From Saccharomycopsis fibuligera x Saccharomycopsis cf. fibuligera (taxonomy: Eukaryota; Ascomycota; Saccharomycetes; Ascoideales; Saccharomycopsidaceae), in the NCBI GenBank assembly GCA_001936135.1, contig CP012809.1:3769501-3833500 (forward strand): DNA of 64,000 nucleotides. The letters are read 5' to 3'. The stretch's first letter is position 1, and every line of letters begins with the position of its first letter. Below, piece by piece: positions 1-10,986 of this stretch. The notes under the pieces are model-generated. The model saw nothing but the letters and a program-made list of their open reading frames with translations, did not search any database and was not told where the DNA came from. The position numbers were made by a program, and so were the translations under genes.

Positions 1-1506
1 CATTTTCCAACCTTCCGCAAGCAAGTCCTCTACTTCTATGCTTTTGTTTTGAACTATCTGCACAACGTTCTCGTCTTCTTGCTGATTTGTCTCTTCACTA
101 GTCTCATTACTGCCGTCTTTTTTCTCACCATTGTCATTGGCGTTATCTATTTCTCCATCCTTGGCAGCCTCTTTTACTGCTTCATTTTCTTTCCTCTCTG
201 TATATTGCGCCGTCCGCTCTATAGTTGTCCATTTCTTGTTGCTGCGAAACACATCCACATACTTGTCTTCTGTTCTTGTTTCCAATTCCACTTGAGCACA
301 AAAGCAACAGATAATTCTTCCAGTGATGCGTGTTTGCTGATTAAGGCTTAACAAATCTTCCCATTTTTCAATCTTTGGTGGCTCGCTAAGTGGTTTCAAA
401 CGTAGTACATCCTCGTTGTCTAAAATTGGGGTGATCTGCGTCAACACTTTTTGTAAACATTTTACCGATTCTGTTTTGCCAATGTTGTTGCTGTTTGCGT
501 CATCTTCGTCTCTATTTACTTTCTCGTCCTTATCCCCGTCTTTTCTGATACAAATATTATTCACTAGCTTTAGCTTGTTGACGTAGTGCTCCGATTTAGC
601 ATAGTCGCCCATGATGAGAGTAATTAATGCCGCAAGCAAACAGTAATGAGAATAAAATCGAATATCCACCACCTTGAACCCAGAATTATAAGCAGCAGCA
701 GCAGCAGCAGCATCCTCGCCGTTAGCATTCGAAGCAAACTTGAGTTTCAAATTTTTGAGAAACGAATCTGCATGAGTCAAAAATGTTAGGTAGTCTCTTT
801 TAGCAATCAAATTAGCGCTAACATTGAGACTAAGCAAGTACAAAACTACCGTTGAAGACTCCACAAGCCCCTTGTTGGTAATATCTTTGCTAGCTCTGCC
901 TCTTAGTATCCAAAGCAAACTGTAGAGCTCCGAAGTGCAAAGCAGACTAGGACTATTGGTGCGAAGCCTAATAACTAATAACTCTAAGCTTAGCGGTAGG
1001 TCCACGGGGAAACCAATTTTCCGATTATCGCCGTGCAACAAGTGGGTCAATTTGAATAATTGAGCACTCAACTTTTTCGCTTCTTGCTTGGCTATGCTAG
1101 TGCAGTATGGATCATTAGTGAATGCAAGTAACGATAGCCTTATTTCCCAAAGCGTGTATATTATTGATGGAGGGTGACTTATGCGTGGCGAAAGGAGCAT
1201 GGCTTTGGCAAGAGCAGAAGCGCTGGTGTATGTGGTTTTGAAGCTGGGATTTTGGACTTTTTGTTGTCGAAGACCAAGCAGCACAAGATACTTGAGCCGG
1301 AGTAAGTCTTTTTGAAGGTCAATGGTGGCGCTATTTTCATTATTGTCGTTATTGGTGTTGTCTATGTTATCGGTATTATTGGCATTATCGAGGATGTAAT
1401 CAGGGATATCGGGAGGAGCCAATGGTGGAGTGGAGAGGAAAAGCTTTCTTTCCAAGAGAGAAGAATAGGCCGAGATATCGAGCTTCGTAGGCAGTGGCAG
1501 CGTCAT
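1..1506 (-). CDS. Partial TPR-like protein, possibly TRAPPC12-like
   Basis: An open frame of 502 codons starts at the ATG at 1506 and runs off the left edge, so the C-terminus is missing. The protein begins MTLPLPTKLDISAYSSLLER. It has a short Asn/Asp-rich stretch, then a Leu-rich helical region containing IYTLWEIRLSLLAF and, further on, DIRFYSHYCLLAALITLIMGDYAKSEHYV, spaced like helical repeats. A (GCT)7 run at 691-711 gives poly-Ala, and the visible C-terminal part is Glu/Lys-rich and low complexity. The order of motifs (a Trp-x-x-Arg-Leu helix, a Leu/Pro segment, a 'D-Y-A-x-S/A-E' helix) reminds me of the TPR region of TRAPPC12, a TRAPP-complex subunit in vesicle tethering. That is a weak family-level guess. 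It is divergent from RXT3 and shares a 590-bp promoter region with it. Confidence 0.75.
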   Translation of the reverse strand, partial: MTLPLPTKLDISAYSSLLERKLFLSTPPLAPPDIPDYILDNANNTDNIDNTNNDNNENSATIDLQKDLLRLKYLVLLGLRQQKVQNPSFKTTYTSASALAKAMLLSPRISHPPSIIYTLWEIRLSLLAFTNDPYCTSIAKQEAKKLSAQLFKLTHLLHGDNRKIGFPVDLPLSLELLVIRLRTNSPSLLCTSELYSLLWILRGRASKDITNKGLVESSTVVLYLLSLNVSANLIAKRDYLTFLTHADSFLKNLKLKFASNANGEDAAAAAAAYNSGFKVVDIRFYSHYCLLAALITLIMGDYAKSEHYVNKLKLVNNICIRKDGDKDEKVNRDEDDANSNNIGKTESVKCLQKVLTQITPILDNEDVLRLKPLSEPPKIEKWEDLLSLNQQTRITGRIICCFCAQVELETRTEDKYVDVFRSNKKWTTIERTAQYTERKENEAVKEAAKDGEIDNANDNGEKKDGSNETSEETNQQEDENVVQIVQNKSIEVEDLLAEGWKM

Positions 1507-2096
1507 GGTGGGTGCGAGTTTTTGCCTAGTAGTCCTATCAATCACGCATATATCTATTTATCTATAGCTCTTCTGTGCAGAAGAATATCCACACATGTCA
1601 TGTCAATCGAATCGCCAAATGGCGATTACCAAAAGACCCCCATCGATGGTATATCTTACCTTCGCGCCTCTGGTCATCTGACATATCAGCTGACTTCTTT
1701 CCTTCCTTGATTTTTTTCTTTCTTTATTTTGGTTTTGGCGATTGGCACCGGACTGACGTTGATACTGACAGTGATGTTGATACATGCTATGTTGCACCGA
1801 TGGTACACACACTCTTTCTCGCCAACCATCCTCTGTCCCTCCCCCCACCAGCTCTTCACCTGTAGCACATACAAAAGCACCTCCTCAAGCATAACTCTTA
1901 TCCAACTTGCACCTGTTTTAGTTCTGCTTCTGCTACATATTTTCCAAAATTTGTTCCACTGTTGCTTCGAGGCCCTGATATTTCGCGTTTTGATGCAATT
2001 ATTCTAATCTCCTCCATCTACAACTGCCACCACACAGAGGAAACACAAAACTAACATCACTGGAACTATCTCTTGTTACGATAATTGGAACAAGCA
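1507..2096. promoter_or_regulatory. Divergent promoter region between the partial TPR-like gene and RXT3
   Basis: This 590-bp spacer separates two divergent starts (1506 minus, 2097 plus). It has a CT-rich patch around 1830-1870. Short open frames here overlap on both strands and look random. I see no RNA gene. Confidence 0.6.
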
Positions 2097-5072
2097 ATGT
2101 CGAAGATTCCTTCAGAACTGCTGCGCTCCCCGTCTGCCGCCCATCTGAAGCCTTCCATTCCCAGTGGCACTAATAACAACAGCAACAACAACAACAACAA
2201 CAGCAGCAGCAGCAGCAGCAGCAATAATAATAACGATAATAGTACTGGCCACAAGGATGCAAGACCTTCTAATGAGGGCATTAGACTCCCTCCAATATCT
2301 TTTATTAGCGGCTTACAACCACCTCAAGCCCCACTTTCCATCAACCCGCTTTCCATGCCAAAGCTTTCCTCTTCTTCCGCCAGCAATTCACCAATAACCT
2401 CTGAGCCACCAATCAACAATAGCTACAATAATAACAAGAACATAGACGATAGTCGCGCCCATCCTCCCTCCGGCAGCAACTCTCCCCGCAGATACGAGTT
2501 GCCAAAATTGGCTTCTCCAGCAGTGAGTCACCAACCTTTGCCTCCTTTTGACGGCCACCACCCTCACCACCCGCAACACCATCAGCATCATCAACACCAG
2601 CTCCAGCATCAACATCAACATCACCATCACCATCACCACCACAATAGCACTAGCGGCGGTTCCACTCCAGCAATCGATCAGCGTTCTCCAAGAAGATTGT
2701 CCGGCTTGAGCGACAATAGTACTGTAAAGCCCGGCCCAGGTTCAGGATATCAGCTCCCTAGTATATCATCTTTTCAGACAGAGCTCCCATCCAACAGGGG
2801 CACAATTAATTCTATACTAAATGGTGACTCCAGACAGCCCCACCAGCCACCATCGCAGTCGCAATCACAGCACCCATATTCTCCTTCGTCGTCATCATCA
2901 TCGGTACCAGCCAGTGCTACAACTGCCGCTACGTCTGCGGCTGCGGCTGTTGCTGCTCCGGGTTCTCTCAATGATCAAGATAACCGACCAGCCGCACATC
3001 ATTTGTCAAACTCTTTCTCCCATTCAGGGCCAGTAAGCAGGCCATCGCAGATTCCAAAACATAGAACCTACAGTAGCAGTTCAAACATCAATAGTCTTTT
3101 GAACAATGATGCACCAGCGCCTGCTTTTGCCACAGCTACCGCTCCTACTTCTACAAGTGCTACCAATGGTAATAACAGTATCCACAATTATCACAGAAAC
3201 AGTGCCTCTTCGGATCCTCAGACATTGCAAACAAGAATTATCATCCACCAACATCACCCAAACAGACTTAACTTGAATAACAATGCAATAGCTAATGGCA
3301 ACAATGTCAATGATGAACAAACAAGTACAAGTGCCACTAACACCACTGCCACCAATACTTCATATAATTTGCCAAATACCCAAACGTACCCTAACAATAA
3401 TAACGGAGCTATCAAGCAACAACAGCACCAGCAGCACTCCCCCGAAGAGTCTAATCCTCCTCATTTAGTACCGCAGTATGGAACAGACCCTGATAATAGC
3501 CACAAATATGCTCCAGAGTACTTGGCTTCATCAACGGTAGGTGATTCATCCGCTGGCGGTGGTGGTGGGGCTAGTGTTGCTGCTTCTTCAGTAAAGCCAA
3601 AATTGCATTCTGAACCTAGCGTAACCACAATAACCCCTTCGGAAGTTACAGCTTCATTGCCAGCGCAAGTCCCATCATCTAATGGTCCAAGTATTGCAAC
3701 CAATATCAATGCCAATGCTACACCTATTAATAGCATTCACGTAGCAAAACCAAAGCCATTCAGGAAACCAAAGTTAAAAGTTTCCAATTCTGATGCTCGC
3801 AAATTTGCCGCACAATTCCCAAGAAAGAATCTAGGCACGATTCTTTATACTCTCTCACCAACTCAATCTCTTAAAGAATTGTTTAACATTGATCAGGAAC
3901 AGAAGTCTGGCAGTGATATCAATAAAAATAATGAGGTAGTACCGCTTAGATATGAGGAAAATCAAGATAGTGCTGACAAGGATTTACAGGCATTATACAA
4001 GAGGGAAATTAGAAAAAATGATGTGTTCTTACTTCCAGAACTTCGCAATCACATTAATTCCATCTTGACGGTACGCGTGCCACGATACTACCTTAACTAC
4101 AAAAACAATCCTAATTTGAGTATCAAGAAACGAAGCCTTTGGGGAACAGACATATACACTGATGATAGTGACGTGGTAGCAATCTTGAAGCATTGCGGAT
4201 TCCTTGATAATGATGACGAGACTTTTAGCGGAAATGGCGAAAATAAGGAGGACCTTGATAAGGATGAAGAAGATGACAGAATTAAGGAAGAGAAAAAAAT
4301 ACTAAGGGATCTTCATGAGCTTATTGGTGAGCAAGAAAGGGTTATTGTTACTCCAGGATACGAGAGTAATGGTGACAGTGAAGGGGACAAACAAAAACCA
4401 AATGTTCTTTTCAATGAAGCCGACGAAGCCAATGAAGTTGCAACGAAAGTAGAAGACGCAAAAACAGCAAATGATGAATCATCTCCATCTTCTAATAAGG
4501 AACAGAATAATGAAAAAGAGTCTAGCGATGCTGACAACAAGAAGGAATCTTCTTCCTCATCAATACCATTACCAGAACGCAAAGTGCTAGACCATATTGA
4601 GCCAACCGACATTCTTGGATTTCAAAACTCAAATAATCAGTCTGACATAACGGTAGAATTACTTATTTTACCAACATTGAAAGAATATAGAGGCTCATTT
4701 CGCAATAATTTGAATTCTAGATCATGGACCACTTCACATGATGGAGTTTCAATTGCTTTGTATTCGGTGCGTTATGATAATTTGCAACACAAGGGGAGAA
4801 CCAAAGATGGTGAACAGGTTTTTAAATATGTCAAGTATACACATAAGGAAAAATATGCTAATTATGAATTATTCCAGCGCCTTAAAGACGATGCCAATGA
4901 TAATAGTGAGGATGATAAGACTGGTGTTGGTCGCTGTGACGCTAATAAGGCAGATGGAAATCAAGAAAATGGTAATGATGGTGGCGAAAATTCCGTTGCT
5001 AAGGTTAATGGTAAGCATGAGAAGCCACATGATGAAGATCGAGAAAGAAGTGCTAAAAGAGCTAAAGTTTAA
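2097..5072 (+). CDS. RXT3: Rxt3 subunit of the Rpd3L histone deacetylase complex
   Basis: The 991-aa product matches Rxt3, a non-catalytic subunit of the large Rpd3 (Rpd3L) histone deacetylase complex that represses genes in the nucleus. The first ~550 residues are low complexity, with poly-Asn/Ser near residues 25-45 and poly-His/Gln near 165-185. The conserved part begins near residue 555. It includes PRYYLNYKNNPNLSIKKR followed by LWGTDIYTDDSDVVAILKHC (about 660-700) and ELLILPTLKEYRGSFRNN further on (about 853-875), the hallmark blocks of the Rxt3 domain. An acidic Ser/Glu-rich insert of about 150 residues splits the domain, and the extreme C-terminus is charged. The start chosen is the first ATG, at 2097. 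An upstream in-frame TTG at 2085 is not a credible yeast start. CTG codons occur near the N-terminus, where Leu or Ser would be equally tolerated. Confidence 0.92.
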   Translation: MSKIPSELLRSPSAAHLKPSIPSGTNNNSNNNNNNSSSSSSSNNNNDNSTGHKDARPSNEGIRLPPISFISGLQPPQAPLSINPLSMPKLSSSSASNSPITSEPPINNSYNNNKNIDDSRAHPPSGSNSPRRYELPKLASPAVSHQPLPPFDGHHPHHPQHHQHHQHQLQHQHQHHHHHHHHNSTSGGSTPAIDQRSPRRLSGLSDNSTVKPGPGSGYQLPSISSFQTELPSNRGTINSILNGDSRQPHQPPSQSQSQHPYSPSSSSSSVPASATTAATSAAAAVAAPGSLNDQDNRPAAHHLSNSFSHSGPVSRPSQIPKHRTYSSSSNINSLLNNDAPAPAFATATAPTSTSATNGNNSIHNYHRNSASSDPQTLQTRIIIHQHHPNRLNLNNNAIANGNNVNDEQTSTSATNTTATNTSYNLPNTQTYPNNNNGAIKQQQHQQHSPEESNPPHLVPQYGTDPDNSHKYAPEYLASSTVGDSSAGGGGGASVAASSVKPKLHSEPSVTTITPSEVTASLPAQVPSSNGPSIATNINANATPINSIHVAKPKPFRKPKLKVSNSDARKFAAQFPRKNLGTILYTLSPTQSLKELFNIDQEQKSGSDINKNNEVVPLRYEENQDSADKDLQALYKREIRKNDVFLLPELRNHINSILTVRVPRYYLNYKNNPNLSIKKRSLWGTDIYTDDSDVVAILKHCGFLDNDDETFSGNGENKEDLDKDEEDDRIKEEKKILRDLHELIGEQERVIVTPGYESNGDSEGDKQKPNVLFNEADEANEVATKVEDAKTANDESSPSSNKEQNNEKESSDADNKKESSSSSIPLPERKVLDHIEPTDILGFQNSNNQSDITVELLILPTLKEYRGSFRNNLNSRSWTTSHDGVSIALYSVRYDNLQHKGRTKDGEQVFKYVKYTHKEKYANYELFQRLKDDANDNSEDDKTGVGRCDANKADGNQENGNDGGENSVAKVNGKHEKPHDEDRERSAKRAKV

Positions 5073-5363
5073 TAAATATTTAAACTTTAGCTTGCTGAGA
5101 GTTTTTTATGCCGGGTACTAGAATGGAATAGCTTATGTATAAATTTTAATTCTTCTTTTATCTTCTGCTTTATTTTAAAATTTCTTTTATGTTCTGTTTT
5201 ATAATCTACTTTACTACTTTTTCTTCCGTTCAACTTTTATCAATGGTCACCTCTAAAAATTTTGAGTTACCGGATTAAAAATGATATTTGCTATGACCCT
5301 AATATACCTGCTACGCCACTCAACAATCAAAGATTGATGATGTAGAGACTTTCGTTTGAACAA

Positions 5364-5399
<36 letters not shown>

Positions 5400-5627
5400 T
5401 TAACTTTGGAAAACGAAAATGCAGTAGATAGACGAAAAATGTACAGCGAGAGTTTGATACAGGGAGCACATAGATACTACATGTTGAATCACAGTCAAAA
5501 AAAGAAGTAAACCTGATAGCGATTAAATAGATATGTGCAACCTCTGTATAAATTCTTTATATGAATAAAGAAATTAGTGGATAAGAATTGCAAAGAAAAA
5601 AAAAAAAAAGCCTAACATTCTTTAGAA
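5073..5627. other. Convergent 3' region with a T33 run
   Basis: RXT3 and the multicopper oxidase converge on this 555-bp AT-rich spacer. It holds an uninterrupted run of 33 T at 5366-5398 and an A-run near 5597-5609. It presumably contains both polyadenylation regions. I see no gene. Confidence 0.6.
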
Positions 5628-7601
5628 CTAGACGTGCTCTGGGTGATATTTTGGAATATCCAGCTCAGCTTCAATAAAGACCGCTGCCATTCCAGCGCTC
5701 ATATGGGTTTGAATATGGCAATGAATCATCCATACCCCCGGATTATCAGCAACAAACCTAACTATTGCATAGCCACCAAGTGTTACTCCAACATTATCGA
5801 TATAAGCAGGATTTTCAAAATTGAACAATTTCAGTTTACCATCTTGAAGTGCTTCTTCTACCGTGCTATATAAAAATGTGGCAGTGTTATCATTGATGGC
5901 GATGTTCCAAAAAGAATGGCCATGAAGATGCATTGGATGGTCGGCTAGTGCAGTGTTTTGAAATATCACATCCACTACATCGCCATATTTTATTCCTTGG
6001 TCAAGCACTGTAGCCCCCATGATTTCAGTGTAATTTTTTGAACCTTTGCCATCTCTGTCATTAGTTGAAGCAGAAAGGTTGTATAATAAGGGATAGCCCA
6101 GCTCCATACTCATATTCATTGGAGTGTTGTCGACTATTGCGAACTCAGACATACTTGGCTTTGTTAAATTTAAATAAAGTGTCACGTCAGCAGCGCCTGT
6201 TGGAGGTTTTAGTTTCGTATTGTAAGGACTGGATTTTCTTGGATCAATACTCTGTAAGTCCCCATACTGAGAACACAATTCTGCTCCATGGTTTTGATAT
6301 CGTTTCCCGTTGTTTGGGTCCAGTATCTTTTGAATACTTTCTATGTTACTGTTTGATTCTGAGCCGTAGACTAGATATGCTAGGCCTTCAATAATTTGTG
6401 GCATGTCATTGCATGCAGTTCTAATGGCAAATGGCTTGCTAGTATTTTTATGATCGGCTTTGTTAGTCTTTACCAAAACAGTGACACGTTGGCCAATTGT
6501 TAAATATACTTGCTGGCCTGTTTTAGGTTTAACAAATTCGCCATCAACGGCAATAATCGTTATATTATGGTCATCAATACTAACCATTTTAGAAAATTCA
6601 CCACCAGCATTTAAAATGTTCAACATAATGTATGATTGATCATTAGTGTAGATAATTTCCCTGTCTGTAGTAGCATTTTGGCAATCCGTGTTGTACCCAG
6701 GAAACTCCAATTTGGATTTATTATAATCCTTGTCTGAAAAGCCATTTAACTTACCCAAGTCAAGACAGCCATATGCATCAATGGACACGCTATCCGTGCC
6801 AAGAGCTTTCTTCAAAACTTTGGTCTTGCTTTGTGCTTCAACGGTTTTCGTGGTCGTATCCATACAAACATGGCGGCCTTTTCCATTGATCAAAAGCGAA
6901 CGCACACAAGTTGGATCCATACCATAATTAAACAACTTGCTAGCCACTGTACCAAAATCATCTTTGAACCAATCCGTCATGATGAGCTGTTGGGGGCTTT
7001 TCTCTAACTTTTCAAACAACTCGAGATCTTCACGGTTGTTAGAAATATCTGAATATGGTCTAGGTACTGTGCTATTTGGCCTAATATAGATGGGCCCATT
7101 AATTCCGTCATTAGCATAGCCGCTGTAATGAGCATGGTACCAATAAAACCCATACTGGTCAAGTCTGTATTTGTAAGAAAAAGAATCGCCACTTTTTATA
7201 GGCCATTGAGTAATTCCAGGACTGCCATCTGAGAAAGGTGTGTCGCGCTGATGAATCCCATGCCAATGAATAGTTATAGGTACATCCAAATGGTTGTTAA
7301 CCTTGGTAACTACCCAATCACCTTGATCACCCTCAATCGTTGGTCCCGGTGACTTGCCATTAATTAGAAAAACTTGGCGGTTGTTACCTTCAATGTTTTT
7401 TATCTCAGAAGTAATATTCCAATCATAGTTGTGGACAGTCGCTCCTTTAGGTATCACAGATTTTGATTTTGCTATAGCCTTTTTGATTGCCAAACTACGA
7501 TAATCTGATTGATTAAGTGGTTGGGGATATGGTAGGCATTGAATTGTGATGAAGTAAAATAATGTTAAAAATATTTGTAAACCCCAAAGAGCTCTCAGCA
7601 T
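5628..7601 (-). CDS. Secreted laccase-like multicopper oxidase
   Basis: The product is a 657-aa multicopper oxidase, which couples one-electron oxidation of a substrate to reduction of O2 to water. An N-terminal hydrophobic segment (MLRALWGLQIFLTLFYF..) looks like a signal peptide, and many Asn-X-Ser/Thr sites suggest a secreted glycoprotein. All four copper-ligand blocks are present: IHWHGIH, WYHAHYSG, HPMHLHGHSFW and HCHIQTHMSAGM, so types 1, 2 and 3 copper can be bound. The residue at the axial type-1 position appears to be Met rather than the Leu or Phe of high-potential laccases. Unlike Fet3 ferroxidases it has no C-terminal membrane anchor, ending in KYHPEHV, so a laccase- or ascorbate-oxidase-like role is more likely than Fet3/Ftr1 iron uptake. 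The start is the first ATG (7601). An in-frame TTG lies 15 nt upstream. Codon 2 is CTG. Confidence 0.93.
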   Translation of the reverse strand: MLRALWGLQIFLTLFYFITIQCLPYPQPLNQSDYRSLAIKKAIAKSKSVIPKGATVHNYDWNITSEIKNIEGNNRQVFLINGKSPGPTIEGDQGDWVVTKVNNHLDVPITIHWHGIHQRDTPFSDGSPGITQWPIKSGDSFSYKYRLDQYGFYWYHAHYSGYANDGINGPIYIRPNSTVPRPYSDISNNREDLELFEKLEKSPQQLIMTDWFKDDFGTVASKLFNYGMDPTCVRSLLINGKGRHVCMDTTTKTVEAQSKTKVLKKALGTDSVSIDAYGCLDLGKLNGFSDKDYNKSKLEFPGYNTDCQNATTDREIIYTNDQSYIMLNILNAGGEFSKMVSIDDHNITIIAVDGEFVKPKTGQQVYLTIGQRVTVLVKTNKADHKNTSKPFAIRTACNDMPQIIEGLAYLVYGSESNSNIESIQKILDPNNGKRYQNHGAELCSQYGDLQSIDPRKSSPYNTKLKPPTGAADVTLYLNLTKPSMSEFAIVDNTPMNMSMELGYPLLYNLSASTNDRDGKGSKNYTEIMGATVLDQGIKYGDVVDVIFQNTALADHPMHLHGHSFWNIAINDNTATFLYSTVEEALQDGKLKLFNFENPAYIDNVGVTLGGYAIVRFVADNPGVWMIHCHIQTHMSAGMAAVFIEAELDIPKYHPEHV

Positions 7602-10600
7602 TATTTTACTAATCAAGTTTTTGTTTTTGCTTTTCTTTGCTATTAGTTTTCAAAAGTATAAGCACATTATTATTACTATTGTGATTGTGATTATTATTAT
7701 TACTATAATTATTATTAATACTTTTTCTGTGCTGAAGGCGTTTTTATATAATTATAAGGAAGCGTTTGTTAATACATTAGCACTCATAACAACATTCGCC
7801 TTGAAACCCTTAACTGAAAACTTGTTAATATATATTTAAAGACCCAAGTTTGTGATTGTCTTCCAAATCCACAAGCGGATTGCCTATTCTGTGAACCTAA
7901 AACAAGATAATTAGATAAAAAAATCGATAAAAATAGAGACAATACACCGTAACTTGATGATTCATGCATGTAGTGTATAATATAAATATGCATACATAGA
8001 CACGCTTTAGTGGAGTGTTTAAATATGCAACCTTTGACGTGATATAATGCCTGATGCTGTCTTCAGACGCGCAAGTCATGGTCGCAAATTTCTGCAAGCA
8101 CAATCCAACACGCTCGTCTTGCACGAGAGCCGATGCAAATTCCACGCTACCGGTTACGCAAGAGAAAATGTATTTGTTTTCTTGTCATTATCATCGCTAA
8201 TATTCACCGAATTTAAACATTGCAAATCCTAAAAAGGGGGGAGTCATATTGCCATGGTGTTCAGTATAAAACTTAAGATGATTCTGGAAGTTTTTGATAC
8301 TTTTTGGGCAAGCGACTCAACTCTGATCTAATAATTCCTAGTTTCAAATAGTTTCAAATTTTGCCTGTTCGTTCCGCCCACCGTATCAACAAATTAGCGA
8401 AATACCGGTGAATCATGAAAGGCAAACTTTCTCTTCGGTAATAATTTTATGAATATCAGTGAAACAAAGGTTGCAAATATTTGTATTGTTTTCAAGCATT
8501 GTGCAAAATAAATTGGCAAACAAGGTAAGTGATTGTATAGACGTTAATACCATCCACTTTTGCTTAGGATATTCTGTTGTGCCTGAATGCCATGAATGTT
8601 AAAGCTGTTTTTTTTCATACCTTATTCGCAGAGCTAAAATACATCTGGATCACATAACATCACATCACATTACTGCTCAGAAGCCTCTTTAATTTTTAAC
8701 CTCTGTTATTTAAAGACGCATTACCTCTAATGTTCGAAAACTTTTTTCGTTGCCTTTTTTGTTTATCATAATTTATTTTTTTTTTTTACTCAAAATCAAA
8801 ACGTGTTATATAATATCTTAACATTTTAAAACCATAATTAATACCGGTTGCTCCTCCAAGATAGCCTCCTTCAACTAGCTGACACCTGCAAGCTTTTACT
8901 CAATGAAAAAATGCAATATCTTAAGACTTTCTGATACCGTTTGTCTAGGCCAACCACAATGCCATTCTAATGGTTTGGTGCGCAGCCGGGGATCCTTTTT
9001 TGATAAACTGAAGTGAGCAGTCTGCGTAAGAAACAGTTTATGATAATTGTATTTGACTTACTCTGATCTGTTTCGCTTAAGTAAAACCGAAACTAAAAAG
9101 GTAATTATTATAACCAATAAGACTTTGTAGTTTAACTTCACAAAACACTCTACTGCTTTGATAATATTAGTATTTGTTTGCCATGATCATTGTAGATCTC
9201 AGAAAGTTCTTCAGCGGAAGAATTATTCCCATTTCTGCGTGTCAATGTATGATAGTGTATCACAATGCATAACCGTTCAAACGGTTTTCCTGTAAACGAT
9301 TATGTGTGTCTTGTTCACGAATTTCTTTATATAAACTTTATTACGATAAAGGGATCGAAATCAACTGTTACAATCTGCTACAAGATTTTATATTTAGGGC
9401 ATTTTGATAGGACGAGTTGACGAAGGATGGTAATACTTTAATCTAATTGTCACCTCTATTTTCACTCATATCAGGTAACTGTATGATACACTTGCAATGA
9501 AGAGAAACCAATAGGCTTTTAAGCTCAATCAAAGAGACCGTCCTCATGGGAAACGTTTTTCTTCGAGAAACTTTTGTTGCACACAGCGCTAAATTCAATC
9601 TAAAAATCTACTGTCTTTTGAAGATCGACTAAATTTTGGCTTTCTAAATAATATATACTTAGATTATCGCTTTGTGAAAGATGAACAGAGAAAAGCTCTT
9701 ATATTGTTAAAATTTAAATGAAAATTTACAAACTTCCTTGGTCTTTATTTTTTTAGAAATAATTTTTCATAATCAAGACATTCTACTATTCGAAAAAAAA
9801 AATTGGACGATTAGTTTTGTATGATGCTGCACTCATAAATATAGGGTCTGTAAAGTTGTTTTCAAACTTACTTTCTATCTACACTAAGATAATAATATCA
9901 CCTTCTGGCACACCGAAAGCTTACAGTTTCTCCATTAATTGCTAAACAAATTATCAATTACGCAAGTAAATTAATGTTAATTGCATTTTATAAGCTGGGT
10001 TAATTTTCAGAAAGCTGTGTGTGTTGGTAAGTACCAATAATAATTTACTGAACTACAGAGCCTTCTTTCTATGTCATCTAACAGTCTAGCACAAAAATTA
10101 CTAAAGAGCAGCTTCAAATGAGCTGTTTCTAAATGTTTTAATTTTGTTACCCTTTACAAACTGGCTTTTTATCGTGTTTGTAGGTTGAGGCTCTCGACCG
10201 ATATTTGGCTGTTTACCAATTGACCTTCCCAATTTCCGTTACCGCATTTCCATGTCAGACGCGTGCCGCGTCTCTCGGATTTTGTGCATTTCAATTTTTT
10301 TTTTCAGAAAAAAAAAAAAAAAAAAAGGAAACAGGGTAATATATATAGCTGAATCAGGAAGAGAACATCGCGGTCAGTGTGACATTGCAAGTGAAATGTG
10401 ATTTTGTCGCCGACAGTAGATATATAATACATACACCACGATCCAGAGCTCTTGGGCACTGAATAAGCTAACTAAAGGCAAACGAAAAATAATGGTAAAT
10501 GTGCGCAATACTACTTTGCTTCAATACTTCAGCATTCAAGACTAAATCAGCCGGCCATGATGCCACCAGAAAAGAGAGTCTCACCAAAAGGTCGCAAAAT

Positions 10601-10986
10601 TCGACGGTTACCCGCCCAGAACACATTTTTTTTCTCCTTTCTTTCTTTTCCTTCAGACAAGAGAAAAAAAAAGACGAAAAAGAATTTTCATTTCGACAAT
10701 TGCCTCACACTTTAACCACACTTAAAAGTTGATCTACACATACATCATCAACTGCCCTGGCAATTATTAATTTATATTGCCAGTATCATATTCATAGATT
10801 CACATTAATCTATATAAAGTTGGTATAGATTATTAGCATTGTATATCATATCTTCGTTATATTATATACATCCAATAATCTTCTACGCAACTCTAATCCT
10901 TGTTTCGTTTATAGTATAATCTCATTAATACTAGAAGTAATTGCAATCAAAAGGACTCACATCATAAACAAGATAAATTCTATAAG
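7602..10986. other. 3.4-kb gene-free region upstream of the oxidase and TIF4631
   Basis: This is the longest gene-free stretch in the window. It separates the divergent oxidase and TIF4631 starts. Next to the oxidase is an ATT/TTA-rich microsatellite (about 7670-7720). The middle (8250-10150) is AT-rich without open frames above ~80 codons. Near TIF4631 there is a small G/C-richer patch (about 10200-10285), a T/A-run pair (10292-10326), and a long AT-rich leader. I saw no tRNA boxes, snRNA signatures or long inverted repeats by eye. Likely extended regulatory DNA, but function is unknown. Confidence 0.5.

Noticed and set aside
10499-10732. 77-codon frame in the TIF4631 upstream region
   Set aside because: Short, Lys/Phe-rich because of A/T-runs, and lies where a leader or promoter is expected.
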